Positions 22,572 to 33,415 of a DNA stretch of 64,000 nucleotides are shown here, in pieces. Origin of the DNA: Jaapia argillacea MUCL 33604 (taxonomy: Eukaryota > Basidiomycota > Agaricomycetes > Jaapiales > Jaapiaceae); contig KL197721.1 in the NCBI GenBank assembly GCA_000697665.1, positions 938,777 through 1,002,776 on the forward strand, given 5' to 3'. The position numbers and the translations under genes were made by a program. A model generated the notes under the pieces. It was not told the origin of the DNA. It did not search any database and saw nothing but the letters and a program-made list of their open reading frames with translations. Numbering within the stretch: position 1 is the stretch's first letter; each line of letters opens with the position of its first letter.

Positions 22572-24768
22572 TTACACGGAGAAGTCCACGCCTTGGGCCA
22601 ACGGAGCCTCATCGGAAAAGTTGATGGTGCAGGCACTCCACCGCACATATTGCTTCCACGCGTCACCACCAGATTCACGGCCCCTTTAAAAGCAAAAGAG
22701 ATGGTCGAACAGGTCAGTTGAGTCCTACAATGAAATCAAACGGACAGAAATGAACTCACCAGCCTGTGCTCTGCAGACAGTGTCATGTGGGAGTAGGATC
22801 AAACGTCAAACTCGGCTACCTGATAAGAAACAGGAGCGTCAGGGGCTTACCTTGTTCCCTCCAAATGCTGCCCCAATCTCAGCACCGCTCGTGCCAACAT
22901 TAACCTAAAAGGACCCTTAGCCAGTTAGCCGGAGAGACGTAGTCAACCAAACTCACGTTTACGATACCGGTGTCCGACCCAGAAGGCCCGATCCACTTAC
23001 CCATATTCCTCAAATCTCTCGTCCAGAGCGAGCTAGACAAGCCTTGAGGAACGGCATTATTCCATTCAATAGCTTCCTCCAACTCATCAAAAACAGCAGC
23101 GCACAGAACGGGCGCAAACGTCTCCGTACTCCAAATCTTGTCGGTAGGATCGACAGACTTGGGTATGGCGATTGTAGGCTGGACGAAATTACCCTTATCA
23201 AAAGGTGTTTCAGAGTACCTCGACCCACCCGTTAAGATATTGGCTTCCGAGTCTCGCAAATGCTTAACGGCATCGGTGAAGATGTTTACGCCAGTGGTAT
23301 TATGCAAAGGTCCGAGGAGGGTGGAAGATACGAGTGGGTCACCGACTCGGATGGAGCCGTACATTTTTTGTAGCAGCTCGAGGAATTCAGAGGCGATCTT
23401 CCGATGAAGATAGAGACGGCGAGTTGATGTGCATCGTTGGCCCGCTGTACCGATCGAGCCGAAGAATACTGAAGGCACGGCCACGGACAAGTCGGCATCG
23501 GGCATGACGACAGAGGCTGATGAAGACCGAAATCGGTGTTAACTCTCGCAAACGACGAAGCAGAAACTTACCGTTATTTCCTCCTAGCTCCAGGAGAATT
23601 TTACCAAACCTCGACTGAACGGTCTTTCCGACGATACGGCCGATAGCTTCACTACCGGTGAAGGAGACTATCAAGATGGATGAGACATCGTCCGCCCAGA
23701 TAGCAGGTTTAACTCACCCATATCGACATCACGGCTTTCCACAACCGCTTCTCCGACGTCCTTGCCACCTGTGACCAGTCCGGCAACGGCGCCAGGGATA
23801 CCATTCTTCTCCAATACGCCTGCGACAATCTTGGTCACAGCAATGGAGCAGAGGGGGGTGCTAGGAGAGGGCTTCCACAGAGTCGCATTTCCTGCGGCCA
23901 TGGAGAGTGCCAAGTTCCTGTGTTCAAGGTGAGTGGGATAAAGTTAGATTCAGGCTGAACATGTCTGACCATCCATAAACCGCTACAGGGAAGTTGAAGG
24001 CGGAAAGCACCGCTACGACTCCCAAAGGGTTGGGCACTAGAATTGAGCAAAACTTCATCCATCAAAGGTCTTTGATTGAAACTTGCTCATTCAAACAGAC
24101 CTTCAAGGATCGTGTGGCCTGGTCGCTCGGAGCTAACAACGTTACCATTCATCATTCTAGATAGACCGACGGCATAGTCGCACTGTCGTGCCTGGGTCAG
24201 CTATACTTCGTGGTTGAACTATCGACAAGCTTACGATATCAACGAATTCTTGGACCTCCCCTACTCCCTCTGTTCTGATCTTCCCCATCTCAAGAGAGAC
24301 GAGAGCACCGAGTGCATCCCGCTAATACCATGGAGGTGAATTGGAGGCCAAAGTTCAATGGTATAGGAGATCAGACAGACCTTGTCCGACAAAGCCTGCC
24401 TGATTTGTCGAAGGATCTCTCCTCTCCTAGGAGCTGGCACGGTTCTAAAGAAACGATACGCTTCCCTAGACTTGATGAGAGCATGTTGAAGCTCCTCTGG
24501 CGATGCCTATGAACGTAATGTACATGTTAAAGTCCTGGAGACAACAACTCCAAGTACTCACAGTTTTGACGCGTGCCAGAACCTCACCAGTAGTTGGGCA
24601 TACACTTTCCATAATATCACCATTACCTACCCAATTTCCATCATAAACACCAGGTAGTTCGACCGATGTCGGTATATCGAGTGAGGACAAGATGTCTGCA
24701 GCTCTTGTGGAGAGTAGACGCGTCGCTCGAAGGGCTCGGACGCTGGTGACGGTTCTCCTGGCTAACAT
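22572..24768 (-). CDS. Aldehyde dehydrogenase family 7 (antiquitin-like), apparent frameshift in exon 5
   Basis: Eleven exons: 24768-24562, 24506-24381, 24321-24235, 24182-24101, 24036-23971, 23917-23718, 23667-23572, 23516-22957, 22904-22851, 22770-22760 and 22683-22572. They would encode 533 residues if one base were not missing. The N-terminus ([20 protein letters not shown]) looks like a mitochondrial presequence. Family 7 hallmarks are [32 protein letters not shown], the catalytic Cys in [24 protein letters not shown] and [20 protein letters not shown]. The family oxidises alpha-aminoadipic semialdehyde (P6C) in lysine breakdown and related aldehydes. In exon 5 the frame changes between LSA and FNF (about 23999-24002): one G is missing, and the unshifted frame stops shortly after. 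The lesion sits next to the catalytic Asn motif. It may be a real null allele or an assembly error. Exon 10 is an 11-nt microexon. Confidence 0.9.
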
Positions 24769-25315
24769 GGGGGCAAGTATGGATGGAATGGTAGGAGGTC
24801 AGGAGGGACACGTCCTCGCAAAAGCCATGGTCGGTGTGACTATGATCCGTCCGCTGAGAAGTCAGGGTCGGGCGGGTCTTTTCCCTAATCTGGTGGCGGC
24901 GCTATTGGCGGTAATTCTCAGCTCCCTTGTTCACGTCGCCCGACAACTGTCTCGCTGTATCTCACCTCGTCCTTTTCTCATGTGCATACAGTCTTGCAAC
25001 AGGTCGCACTCTGGTATTATCAAGATACCTCCCGGATGGTACCATTCGTATCCGCCTCCGAATCGCCACTTGAGGACTATCGCTTCGTCAGACGACCAAG
25101 TAACAAGAAATCACCACACAGAAGGTTTCTGACGACAGTATGCGGCAGAACAGAAGGTTCAACTTGGCGGCGTAAAGCCTCCATGATCAGGCCAGTCCTC
25201 GTCATCGTATCTTCGGGCGAGTCCAGACCAAACTGCATGCCACAAAGACGTCGCTTTCTCCAAACCAGCAGCCTCTTTGCGCTCACTCGTCCTGAGTGTT
25301 ATTTACACCATGCAT
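24769..25315. promoter_or_regulatory. Divergent promoter region
   Basis: 547 bp between the ALDH7 start codon and the first of two tandem membrane-protein genes. Both promoters should be here. Open frames crossing it are shadows without family similarity. Confidence 0.4.
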
Positions 25316-25771
25316 ATGTCAACCAAGTCTTTCAGATCGCACGTCCTTCCGACCCCCACAGCGAGCCTCTCCTACTTCGTCCTAGTCTTCTCCTGCGCAT
25401 TCGCCTTGGGTGCCATCCGCATCCCCCTCCTCCTCCCAAGGCTGGGTGTTCGATACGCTGAGCTTCTCGAGGCGCCATTTATGTTTATATCCATAATTCG
25501 CGTCGCTGGCTTCATCAATGAGCGATTCCATCTGAAACAAACCACTTGTCAGTTGGGAGTGGGGTTTTTGACATTGGCGTTTACTGTCGGTGCAGAATAC
25601 TATAGAGAAAGATGGTTGATGGAAAGGAGGGGTAGGCAACGGAGTCTTTCTGCCTACTTGAAAACACGAGATGCATTCGCTGGTTCTGTGTTTGCGGGTT
25701 TATTGCTGTCATTCGCAGTCATGCCTGCGATCCTAGGCAGCCAGAGGAAGGATACATCACACAGGGACTGA
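25316..25771 (+). CDS. Four-helix membrane protein, tandem copy 1 (bacterial-like family)
   Basis: An intronless 151-residue protein. Four hydrophobic segments are visible: LSYFVLVFSCAFALGAIRI, LEAPFMFISIIRVAGF, LGVGFLTLAFTVGAEYY and FAGSVFAGLLLSFAVMPAIL. Conserved polar positions shared with the next gene are IRxPLLxPxLGxRYAELLEAPFM and GAEY. The start at ATG 25316 is preferred because it gives the same 20-residue lead to the first helix as in copy 2; in-frame ATGs at 25277 and 25310 exist. The pattern (one Arg after helix 1, Glu-Leu-Leu-Glu before helix 2, Glu in helix 3, MP at the end of helix 4) resembles small uncharacterised membrane proteins common in proteobacteria, from memory. The function is unknown. 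Confidence 0.78.
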   Translation: MSTKSFRSHVLPTPTASLSYFVLVFSCAFALGAIRIPLLLPRLGVRYAELLEAPFMFISIIRVAGFINERFHLKQTTCQLGVGFLTLAFTVGAEYYRERWLMERRGRQRSLSAYLKTRDAFAGSVFAGLLLSFAVMPAILGSQRKDTSHRD

Positions 25772-26259
25772 GGCAGGTCCTACGAAACCTCAAATACTCT
25801 CTTTGTTGCTAATCATCTAGTTGACAAGCAGAAATCTTTCCGTCAAACGTTTATCCCCTTTCTTCCACTTGCACGGCTAACTTGTTTTAAAAGTTTACGA
25901 CTGAGCCTCCCTCCATTCAGAAAGCACCGTATATGAGTTGCGAGCCTTGGATCGGCTCCTGCAACATGGCCCAAGGATGGGACTGGTTGCATCCTCCACA
26001 TCGTCCAGCGAGCCAGAGTGTCGATACGCACACTTCCATTAAATCTGGATCGGATCGATCGTAGCTCGCGTGGCTATATACAGGAAGACTGGAAGCATAG
26101 CACCAAGATTCACGTTGGCGTCTCCGCATAACCCCCATAACCAGTCCAGTGCATCCACTCTGGTCCTCGACCAAGCCTAGACCGGGTCGGTCCACCCTTA
26201 TTACCATGCATCTTTCCCCAAGTTCGTTCTCGTTGACCAACATCACGCCGCCCCAAATC
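25772..26259. other. Spacer between tandem membrane-protein genes
   Basis: About 490 bp holding the 3' UTR of copy 1 and the promoter of copy 2. No gene is seen. Confidence 0.5.
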
Positions 26260-26724
26260 ATGCAAACCAACACTTTCACCTCAGGCATCCTAACGATCCT
26301 CACCGCAAGCATCACCTACTTCACCCTCGTCTTCTCTTGCGGGTTCATCCTAGGCTGCATCCGCGTCCCCCTCCTCGTCCCAAAGCTCGGCGCGCGCTAT
26401 GCCGAGCTCCTCGAAGCACCATTCATGTTCATCATCACTATTCGTCTCGCCCACTTCATCAACCACAAGTTTAATCTCAGACGGACGGGTGCTCAGTTGG
26501 GGGTGGGGGTATTGGCGTTGATGTATAGTTTTGGTGCCGAGTATTCTGTGGCGAAGTGGTTGACAGAGCGGGAGGGTAGGGAGTGGAGTTTCTATGCTTA
26601 TTTGAAGAGTCTTGATGTGATTGCGGGGCCGGTTTTTGGTGGGTTGCTCTTGTTGTATGCGGTGATGCCTGCTATCCTCGGTAGCAAGCAGAAGGTGGTA
26701 ACGAAGAATGAACGAAAGGACTAG
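26260..26724 (+). CDS. Four-helix membrane protein, tandem copy 2 (bacterial-like family)
   Basis: An intronless 154-residue protein in the same orientation as copy 1 about 0.5 kb upstream, and clearly its paralogue. Long identical stretches include RYAELLEAPFMF, QLGVG and AVMPAILGS. Four membrane helices match copy 1 in position. The C-terminal tail is basic (KQKVVTKNERKD). ATG 26260 aligns with copy 1; an upstream in-frame ATG at 26206 would add 18 residues. Codon choice in the second half shifts toward G/T-ending codons (for example repeated GTG, TTG, GGT), unlike copy 1. The family is uncharacterised. Confidence 0.8.
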   Translation: MQTNTFTSGILTILTASITYFTLVFSCGFILGCIRVPLLVPKLGARYAELLEAPFMFIITIRLAHFINHKFNLRRTGAQLGVGVLALMYSFGAEYSVAKWLTEREGREWSFYAYLKSLDVIAGPVFGGLLLLYAVMPAILGSKQKVVTKNERKD

Positions 26725-26856
26725 GCTCCGATTCACAGTGTATGTGGTTCCTTTACCTAGTACAATCTAGGAAATGGTTCCTCGTCCATCCCGTTGTCTA
26801 CCCTGTACATTCCACAAATCTACCCAACGTAGTGTATAATATCATTATGCGAAGCC

Positions 26857-28730
26857 CTATAAGTTCGATTTGATTGCTCCGTACTTGCGCTGCAAGAATT
26901 GGAACAGGTCTTGAGCTAGAACGATTTTTGTCAGTGAGAATAACGTCAAACGAGAAGATCATGGATTACCTAGTTCTCGAGGAGCCTCTTGAGCGATCTA
27001 GCGCGAACGTCAGTACTTCAGTCGATCCAGACAAGAAAGAGACAAACCAGATGTCCTGCTTTGGGTATAATAACATTCGACACATTGGTCTCTCTCCTCC
27101 ACGCTCGGTACGGTCTCAAGCTCTCACCGCCCAGTCTGAAGAAACACAACGATCAGCATGTCACACTCTCCCAATGGAAGAATGTTCAACGTACTCATTC
27201 TCCCTACCCTGTCCTGGTAACACCCATCTCAACTCTACTCGATCGTCGATAGAAGCGACCAACTCAAACACTTCGTAAGCGACAGTGGTGTCTGCAAAAA
27301 CAACTGCTTCCTAAAAAAAAAAACGAAGGATATCAGTGCCGAAGGAGCTTGGAAAATGATAAGGCGATTAGTACCTGCATCCCAGACATCTTGAGCTGGA
27401 CACCACCATCCGGATTGGGACGCAAAGCACATTCGACGTAGATTTTAAGAACTTCTGGATCCCATGCTGCGAAGAAAGGAACGGCGCTGAAGAGTCGGAG
27501 TGCTTCTTCCCTTGAAGTAGAAGTATCCCAGAATGATTAGATATACGAGTGGTAGAGTGGCGGGAAGAAAATCACCGAGAAGCCCAGCTGTCACGGCGTT
27601 GTATTGCTCCAGAGACGTATGCCCACAGGCCTTCATTGTCATAACTTCCTACTGGAAGGATCACAGGATCGACCAGAACGAGAGTGGGGAAGAGAGCTGG
27701 GCAGTGGTAGGCGGCTAGACATCTAATTATTGTGTGAATTAGTTATGCTGAAGAGTATATGGTGTGAGATGCCAGTGGGCTCACGATGTGCCGCCGCCGA
27801 GAGAATGTCCGACGGTGAAAAAAGTGCGATCTTGAAATCCGTGGACTTTGCGGGATTCAGAAACGGCTTTCGGCAGACGAGTAAGATGCGTAGGCAAGGG
27901 TCCCGATGTAGCAGATGAAGGCAAGTAGTTGAGCAAGAAATTCAGGATGTCACGGGTATTATCTCGCCAGTCGACTGTCAGGATAGATGTGTTGGTGAAC
28001 ACATTGTTTGTGGAGAGGCATTGGACTCGTACATAGTGCGCCTAAGTTCTTCTCGTTCAATATTGCTGAGTCCCCATGTTGTACCGCTTCCCATGTCCAG
28101 ATCTCGTCTATCTGGGGGCCAAGTGGCGATGATTCTGTGGAAGCAACCAAGTTCTTCAGGGTTGGCTCCCATATCTTATTCAAAAACATGAGTCACTCTT
28201 TGTAGATCAAAGAAAGGACGGAATGAACTTACCTCCTTCGGGAACCCATTGGCATGGAGGCAGAATAGTGTAACGGACCTCTTCCCAGCGTTACTGGGAC
28301 GACCTCCCTTCCTCACATACCGATTGACACAGTTCCACAACACCTTCCGACTCCCGCCGACTAATTCACCCTTCAAGCTTTTGTCCTTGATATCGAGCAA
28401 CTCCTGGGTAGCCTTGGTCACATTTGCCTTCCTCACCTCTTTGTCGGTGGTTCTGAGATTGACTACAGGCAGGGTTACGTCTGGCGTTGACCGTGGATAT
28501 GCCGCAGGGATGATGTGGGTCGTGAGGGTATAAGTGCTCTCAAACGAAAAGGATCGAGGAGGCGAGGGCAGAGAGGGAAGATCCAATGGTCCTGGAGGGC
28601 TCTCAATCGGAACTAGAGGCCTCGGATTGACGGTAGGCCATGAGCGAGCGACGGTCGGCTTGGGGAAGGATTGCATCGCTGCACGTTCAGCGAGACCTCG
28701 AGTGCCGCCCAGGAGAAAGAAACGACGCAT
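26857..28730 (-). CDS. Alpha/beta hydrolase with C-terminal peroxisomal-type SNL tripeptide
   Basis: Nine exons, 28730-28233, 28174-28033, 27974-27785, 27722-27576, 27510-27375, 27310-27195, 27135-27048, 26997-26970 and 26915-26857, give 467 residues. HANGFPKEIWEPTL marks the oxyanion-hole strand and LFDWRDNTRD the next conserved loop. GHSLGG is the nucleophile elbow (Ser), LVLVDPVI follows, and IIPKAGHLIAQEAP carries the catalytic His. This is the fungal group sometimes called toxin biosynthesis protein or peroxisomal hydrolase-like. The protein ends AIKSNL; SNL is a weak PTS1-type signal, so peroxisomal import is plausible but unproven. The N-terminal 50 residues are Pro-rich. An alternative start is ATG 28676, giving 449 residues. 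Exon 8 is only 28 nt. The substrate is unknown. Confidence 0.88.
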
Positions 28731-29187
28731 CTGCGAGTTCCACGGCCCACGGTACCCACATTCCCAATCAATTCCCTCCCGCTAGATATGTTTTCGGGAA
28801 TATCAATTCAGCAGGAATCGGCAGGGGAGGATGATTGCCGGAACTTGTCCAAAAACGCGAATGCTGAGAAACACGCTTGACCGCGACCTGCGCAGCTGAC
28901 GCGACTTTCACTGCACAGTCCGCAGCCTCAACGCTTTCTTGTTTTCCTTGGTTATCCCCGATAAATTGCTAGCATCCCCGCCAACGTGAGCTGATTATGG
29001 ATGTTCTTCCAGCAGGAATGCAGATGGCACCTTCAGTGGTAGTAGGTGAACCACCGTCAAACCGCGTTAACATGGATCGATTATCATCGCTAAGCCGTGA
29101 GCTGGATGCCCTGCTACCCGAGATCTTTGGGGGGCTCGTGACCCCTCTGATCGAAGTCCCAGAGAGGTGAGCCGATAAACTGATCCC
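28731..29187. promoter_or_regulatory. Divergent promoter region
   Basis: 457 bp between the hydrolase start and the F-box gene start; both promoters should lie here. No named element was recognised. Confidence 0.45.
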
Positions 29188-30816
29188 ATGATATCTCCTG
29201 AGACGACTTCCGATGACAGCGAACTCGACTCTGACGAACATTTGCGAGCCCTTGATGTCGCCTTGCCCTCACTGTACAACATCTCCACGGCAGCCTCGTC
29301 ATTGACGTATAAAATGGATCAATTCACCTCCCAGATCTGCGAGGCTGTCGCGGAGCTTGACCGTCGCCGCCTCGCTATCATCAGGCGCCGTGGCCTCTGC
29401 AGGTTACCCAACGAGATCATGGGTCATATATTGGTTCTTGCAGGTCTTCCTTCTAAGGATCAGATGGAACAAGTCAGGAAAGGAGTCGTCGTCGATTTCC
29501 CTCGGTTCTATTGGCCGATCAGGGCCTCACATATTAACAGTCATTTCCGCCACATAGCATTGACTACACCAGCGCTCTGGAGCTACCTATTCACTCCAAG
29601 GGGCCCAAAATCCAGCATGGACATGAACCTCGTCAAGCTCTATCTGAACCGATGTAAAGCCCATCCCCTGGACATCACTGTTCGCTGCCCGCACACCCCC
29701 CGTTGGCGAGGGACTTGTCCCACATATTACACGGAGCTCTTTGGACTCTTGTGGCCACTTTCCAGCCAAATTCGCAATTTGACTTTGTTGACGGAATCAT
29801 CGACACCCTGCGAGGAAGCCACTCTTCCGTTGGCGTACCTATTTACAGCGGAGATGCCGCTGCTTCAATCTGTTGTGTTTCACAGTCTGCCCACTTCCCT
29901 TGAGCTCGACGGGAAAGCGTTGGGCCGCCCGATGTTTGCTGGTGGCGCCCCTCAGCTAGAATCTCTCACAGTGACAATGTACCCATTCGCCGACTTCTCC
30001 CACCTTACCAACCTTCGACACATCGATATCCAACTCTTAAATCAAGAACTTGTCGGGGCCCCTATGATGTCAAGGCTCCTCGCACTGGTAGCATTACCTA
30101 ATCTCGCAAAACTTTCAGTCACAATCGGCCTTCTGGTACCCACCGCCACACTTGCACTTCCGGAACGAGATGTCATCCAAGTCGAAAAGTTGGAACGGCT
30201 TTCTATCATTTCTCAGATCTCCGGCATTGCGATTTCCGACACAATGACATACCTCCTATCTCACATATCCCTCGGCCCTTCCCTTCGCCACCTTTACATT
30301 GCGACTCACGGTACTACTCCTCAACCTCTCATAGCCGCCCTCCTATCACCGAGGAATGTGTTACACGAGGTCGAGTCATTCCATTTTGGAGGACCAGGCG
30401 CGACGCACCCGCTCATACCAGAGGTGTTGAAGCGCATGTCATCGCTGCGGAGGCTCTCACTCGGTGGAGATATTGATCCCCTCACCCTGCATGAGATAGC
30501 CAATGGTGTACCCCATTTATGTGGCCTTCGATTTTCGAACATATTCATCTTGGACATGTTCGACCAAATCCGAGGGATCGTCGCAGCTCGTCGGGCCATC
30601 GCCGGAATGCTGGCTGAGATAGGCGTGTTGGACATTCGAGCGAAGGAGACGGGTATCTCAAGCAAAGGAAATCGGGCAGAAGCAATCGAATTATTGCAGA
30701 TCCTGCGTGGGTTGGTGGATGACTTTAGAACCGATGGGTGGGTTCATTTTCCCGGCGATAACCCCTGGGCCCCCTCCTATTCTAGTTCAGCTCTAATCAC
30801 CGAGACCGGTAATTGA
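29188..30816 (+). CDS. F-box-like protein with leucine-rich C-terminal region
   Basis: An intronless 542-residue protein. After an acidic N-terminus and a helical stretch (residues about 45-65), the F-box-like motif reads LPNEIMGHILVLAG, then a loop and SHINSHFRHIALTTPALWSYL, the classic basidiomycete F-box core ending in ALW. Downstream repeats of about 25-30 residues with Leu spacing (PQLESLTVTMYPFADFSHL, LRHIDIQLL, MSSLRRLSLGGDI) resemble degenerate leucine-rich repeats. Such proteins dock to Skp1 in SCF ubiquitin ligases and select substrates; this family is large and variable in Agaricomycotina. A second, related F-box gene lies at 43567-44970, and the SCF RING subunit RBX1 at 60554-61346. 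The start is the first ATG after an in-frame stop. Confidence 0.85.
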   Translation: MISPETTSDDSELDSDEHLRALDVALPSLYNISTAASSLTYKMDQFTSQICEAVAELDRRRLAIIRRRGLCRLPNEIMGHILVLAGLPSKDQMEQVRKGVVVDFPRFYWPIRASHINSHFRHIALTTPALWSYLFTPRGPKSSMDMNLVKLYLNRCKAHPLDITVRCPHTPRWRGTCPTYYTELFGLLWPLSSQIRNLTLLTESSTPCEEATLPLAYLFTAEMPLLQSVVFHSLPTSLELDGKALGRPMFAGGAPQLESLTVTMYPFADFSHLTNLRHIDIQLLNQELVGAPMMSRLLALVALPNLAKLSVTIGLLVPTATLALPERDVIQVEKLERLSIISQISGIAISDTMTYLLSHISLGPSLRHLYIATHGTTPQPLIAALLSPRNVLHEVESFHFGGPGATHPLIPEVLKRMSSLRRLSLGGDIDPLTLHEIANGVPHLCGLRFSNIFILDMFDQIRGIVAARRAIAGMLAEIGVLDIRAKETGISSKGNRAEAIELLQILRGLVDDFRTDGWVHFPGDNPWAPSYSSSALITETGN

Positions 30817-31132
30817 TTACTCCATCACGCTCTTCCAATTTTGATGGGACCACCCTGGCGTTAGGGGTCTGTTCAACATCTGGCGACTTGGTCTACTGAT
30901 TGGTGAGGTCGTCAACTCGTCTGGTAGGGATATCTTGTGTCCTCGGATTTGCGTACTTCAGGCCTCGCTTGAGATGTGTTCTGGTATTGATAGATGTCTG
31001 CTTGGTGCACAACGAGTAAATTCTATCATTGAAGCTGAAAGTCGACTTATCGACTTTCACACGGTGTTGGATGATACTCGTCAATCATTCTTCAATTATT
31101 CTGGCCAAGGCCTTCTCTTATGCGCAACGGTG
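30817..31132. other. Intergenic, 0.3 kb
   Basis: Between the F-box gene stop and the DUF1308-like gene start. The frame is open upstream of 31133 as far as 30935, so a longer N-terminus is possible, but that part has no family similarity. Confidence 0.4.
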
Positions 31133-33135
31133 ATGGCCTCAACGTCGCAACTTTCAAGCCTTCGCAGCCAACTCGCGAAAACGTACTCCTCCATCCTCTC
31201 ATACCAACCAAAGCCACAACAACTACCCATTCTCGATTCCTCCCCAGAATCCCACGACTCTGTCCAAGTGAATGAGGATCATCGGAGGGACACCCATGAC
31301 TTGATCCCTGGCCTATCAAAGTTCAGGGAGATAGTAAAGAGAGATTTGGACGTACTAGACGAGGTGAGAAATGTTGCTAGACTGGACATTCTACCCTTCG
31401 AGTCTCTTCAAACATACTATTGATACCAAGACTCATGTCTTTACTTCACAGTAGTTTCTCTCTTCACCTTCATCCGCTCGCCCGCCATCCACAAACGCAC
31501 CTTATTTGATTGCAGTGTGGGATGAAGTCTCGTATGCCCCTCAACCCGTGTTGGGGATCTGCCAGACGTTCTCCCTCGCGGCCGATTGTGGCCAAGACCA
31601 CGGGATACCTCTCGCTACCGCCAATAAAGAAAAGAAGGTTAAAACCAAAAGGCCGGTGAAGCCTGTAGGAGTCAAGGTGGATGTGGTCGCAGATGGTGGG
31701 AGGAAGTGGATAAGAGTCAACACGTGAGTCTTGGCCGAGGTGGAAGGTTCCATCCACTCTCCGAGGCATCGGCTTATATGAGATACACAGCATCAAGAAC
31801 TCTCGAATCCTTTCAGAATTTACAGAGATCGATTCGTACCTCACGGACTCTGACTCGGAATCCCATGACGGTGGCCCCATTCGTTCAACCAAACAAACCT
31901 CCTCTACGAAAGGCCAGGACTTGGATAATTCTATCCTCCGAATGACAAGAGGTCTTATCGCCGCTTCTCGCTCAAACCGCATCTCATCGCGCTCCGTTAT
32001 TACACCAGACGCTGAGGTCCCTCCTGAAATTACTCTTCGGTTGACTCGCCTCAGCGTTGAAGATGAAGCCCCTAGATGTCGGACTGCCCTTGATGAAGTC
32101 GAGGATGTAGGATTAGATGATTCCGATAGGCAGGATCCTCGGATAGGATTGACCGTTGAACGCGTCCGCGAAATGGATATAGATGTTCAATTTGGAGAAC
32201 GTCCCCAGCTCTGCAGCGTTATCTCTGCCCCAGCGGCAGACTCAACCCCTTCATTACGTCACTATACCCCAACCCGACAAGTCAACCTCGACCTATCCCT
32301 CCTCGTGGCCCTCATTTCTGACATTACGCACGCACGTCTTCCCAGTTCAGTTGAGGAAGCTGAAGGGAGGTATGTCACCAGCATTGGACCCAAGAGTCGA
32401 GAGAAGAATCAGAGTAGAAGAGAGAGTTCTAGTCACGGGGAAGACTCACCTCAACCTACATTCTTGCCTTCGAGGCAGCTAGCCAATCAACTTCTGCAGG
32501 AAATGGGAAAGGGCCTGCTGACTGAGATGCACGACCAGCTTCGAGTCAACGAGGATGAAGGCTTGGAGTTCTGGACGACTGCGGAAGCTCGAGATAGGCT
32601 GATTGGTACGATCGTGGACACCATCGGAGGCGAACAGGAGAAGAGGAGGGCTAATGCATTATTTTTGGACGGCACAACACTAGAGGATACCGGAACCTTC
32701 TGGGTTGGCTCGAGATACCCAACTGGATATCTACCTCTCATTCCCATCAGGTTATTTGATAACCCTCCCTCGTCGGCTGCAAAGAGCTTCGACGAATCCT
32801 CCAGCGATTCTCGTACCGCCGACCGTTTCTTCTACTTCTTATCGAAGACCTGTCGAGACATCCTCGCAGAACACGATCGTCGAACTGCTGCAGGTCGCTC
32901 GGAACCTACCTCATCCAAGCTCACTCCCCACACAATCCGGAGCATGCTTTATGGCGCTGAGAGAGGGTGGACCACAATGACGGCGAATCGAGCCAGTGTG
33001 AAAGCGTTGCTGAGAGAGATGAAGACAAGGTATGGATACATCGGAGAAACAGGAGACAAGGCGGCGATATGGATTGTAGATCCTAGGAGTTTGGGAGAGT
33101 CGGTCAGAAGTGAGAACCTACTGGTTAGAGCTTGA
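31133..33135 (+). CDS. C7orf25 / UPF0415-like protein (DUF5614 + DUF1308)
   Basis: Three exons, 31133-31363, 31455-31723 and 31791-33135, give 614 residues. The N-terminal half has the helical start and the APYLIAVWDEV and VDVVADGGRKWIRVNT strands expected of DUF5614. The C-terminal half, from VNLDLSLLVALISDITHA through TIGGEQEKRRANALFL, matches the DUF1308 layout, a PIN-like fold. A long acidic, Ser-rich insert lies between the two. The human homologue C7orf25 is poorly characterised, so no molecular function is assigned. The start at ATG 31133 is chosen because the sequence upstream in the same frame lacks similarity. Exon 2 begins after CAGTAG, since the earlier AG would put a stop in frame. 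Confidence 0.84.
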
Positions 33136-33415
33136 TTACAATATGCAGCGTAATTGCTTTCAATCAAGATCGTTGATTGAGGCAATAAATAGGACTGATG
33201 GACTCCTGTTCCTCTCCGTCGGTCGCTGTTGACTTCAACTTCGACGGCATATTGTAGAATCCGAGGGATGGTTGCTGATGATCACCCCACCGGAGGACAT
33301 GTAAATGTAAAGCTCAAGAGAAATATATAGTGAAGAACGCAGAGTACATGGAGGGCGCCTCAGTGGTCGAAAGCGAATGTCCCATTGTCCAGGCGGCTTG
33401 AAAGAGCACGATACT

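Noticed and set aside
22497-22721. 74-codon ORF on the plus strand
   Set aside because: Lies antisense to the last ALDH7 exon, which has clear family similarity.
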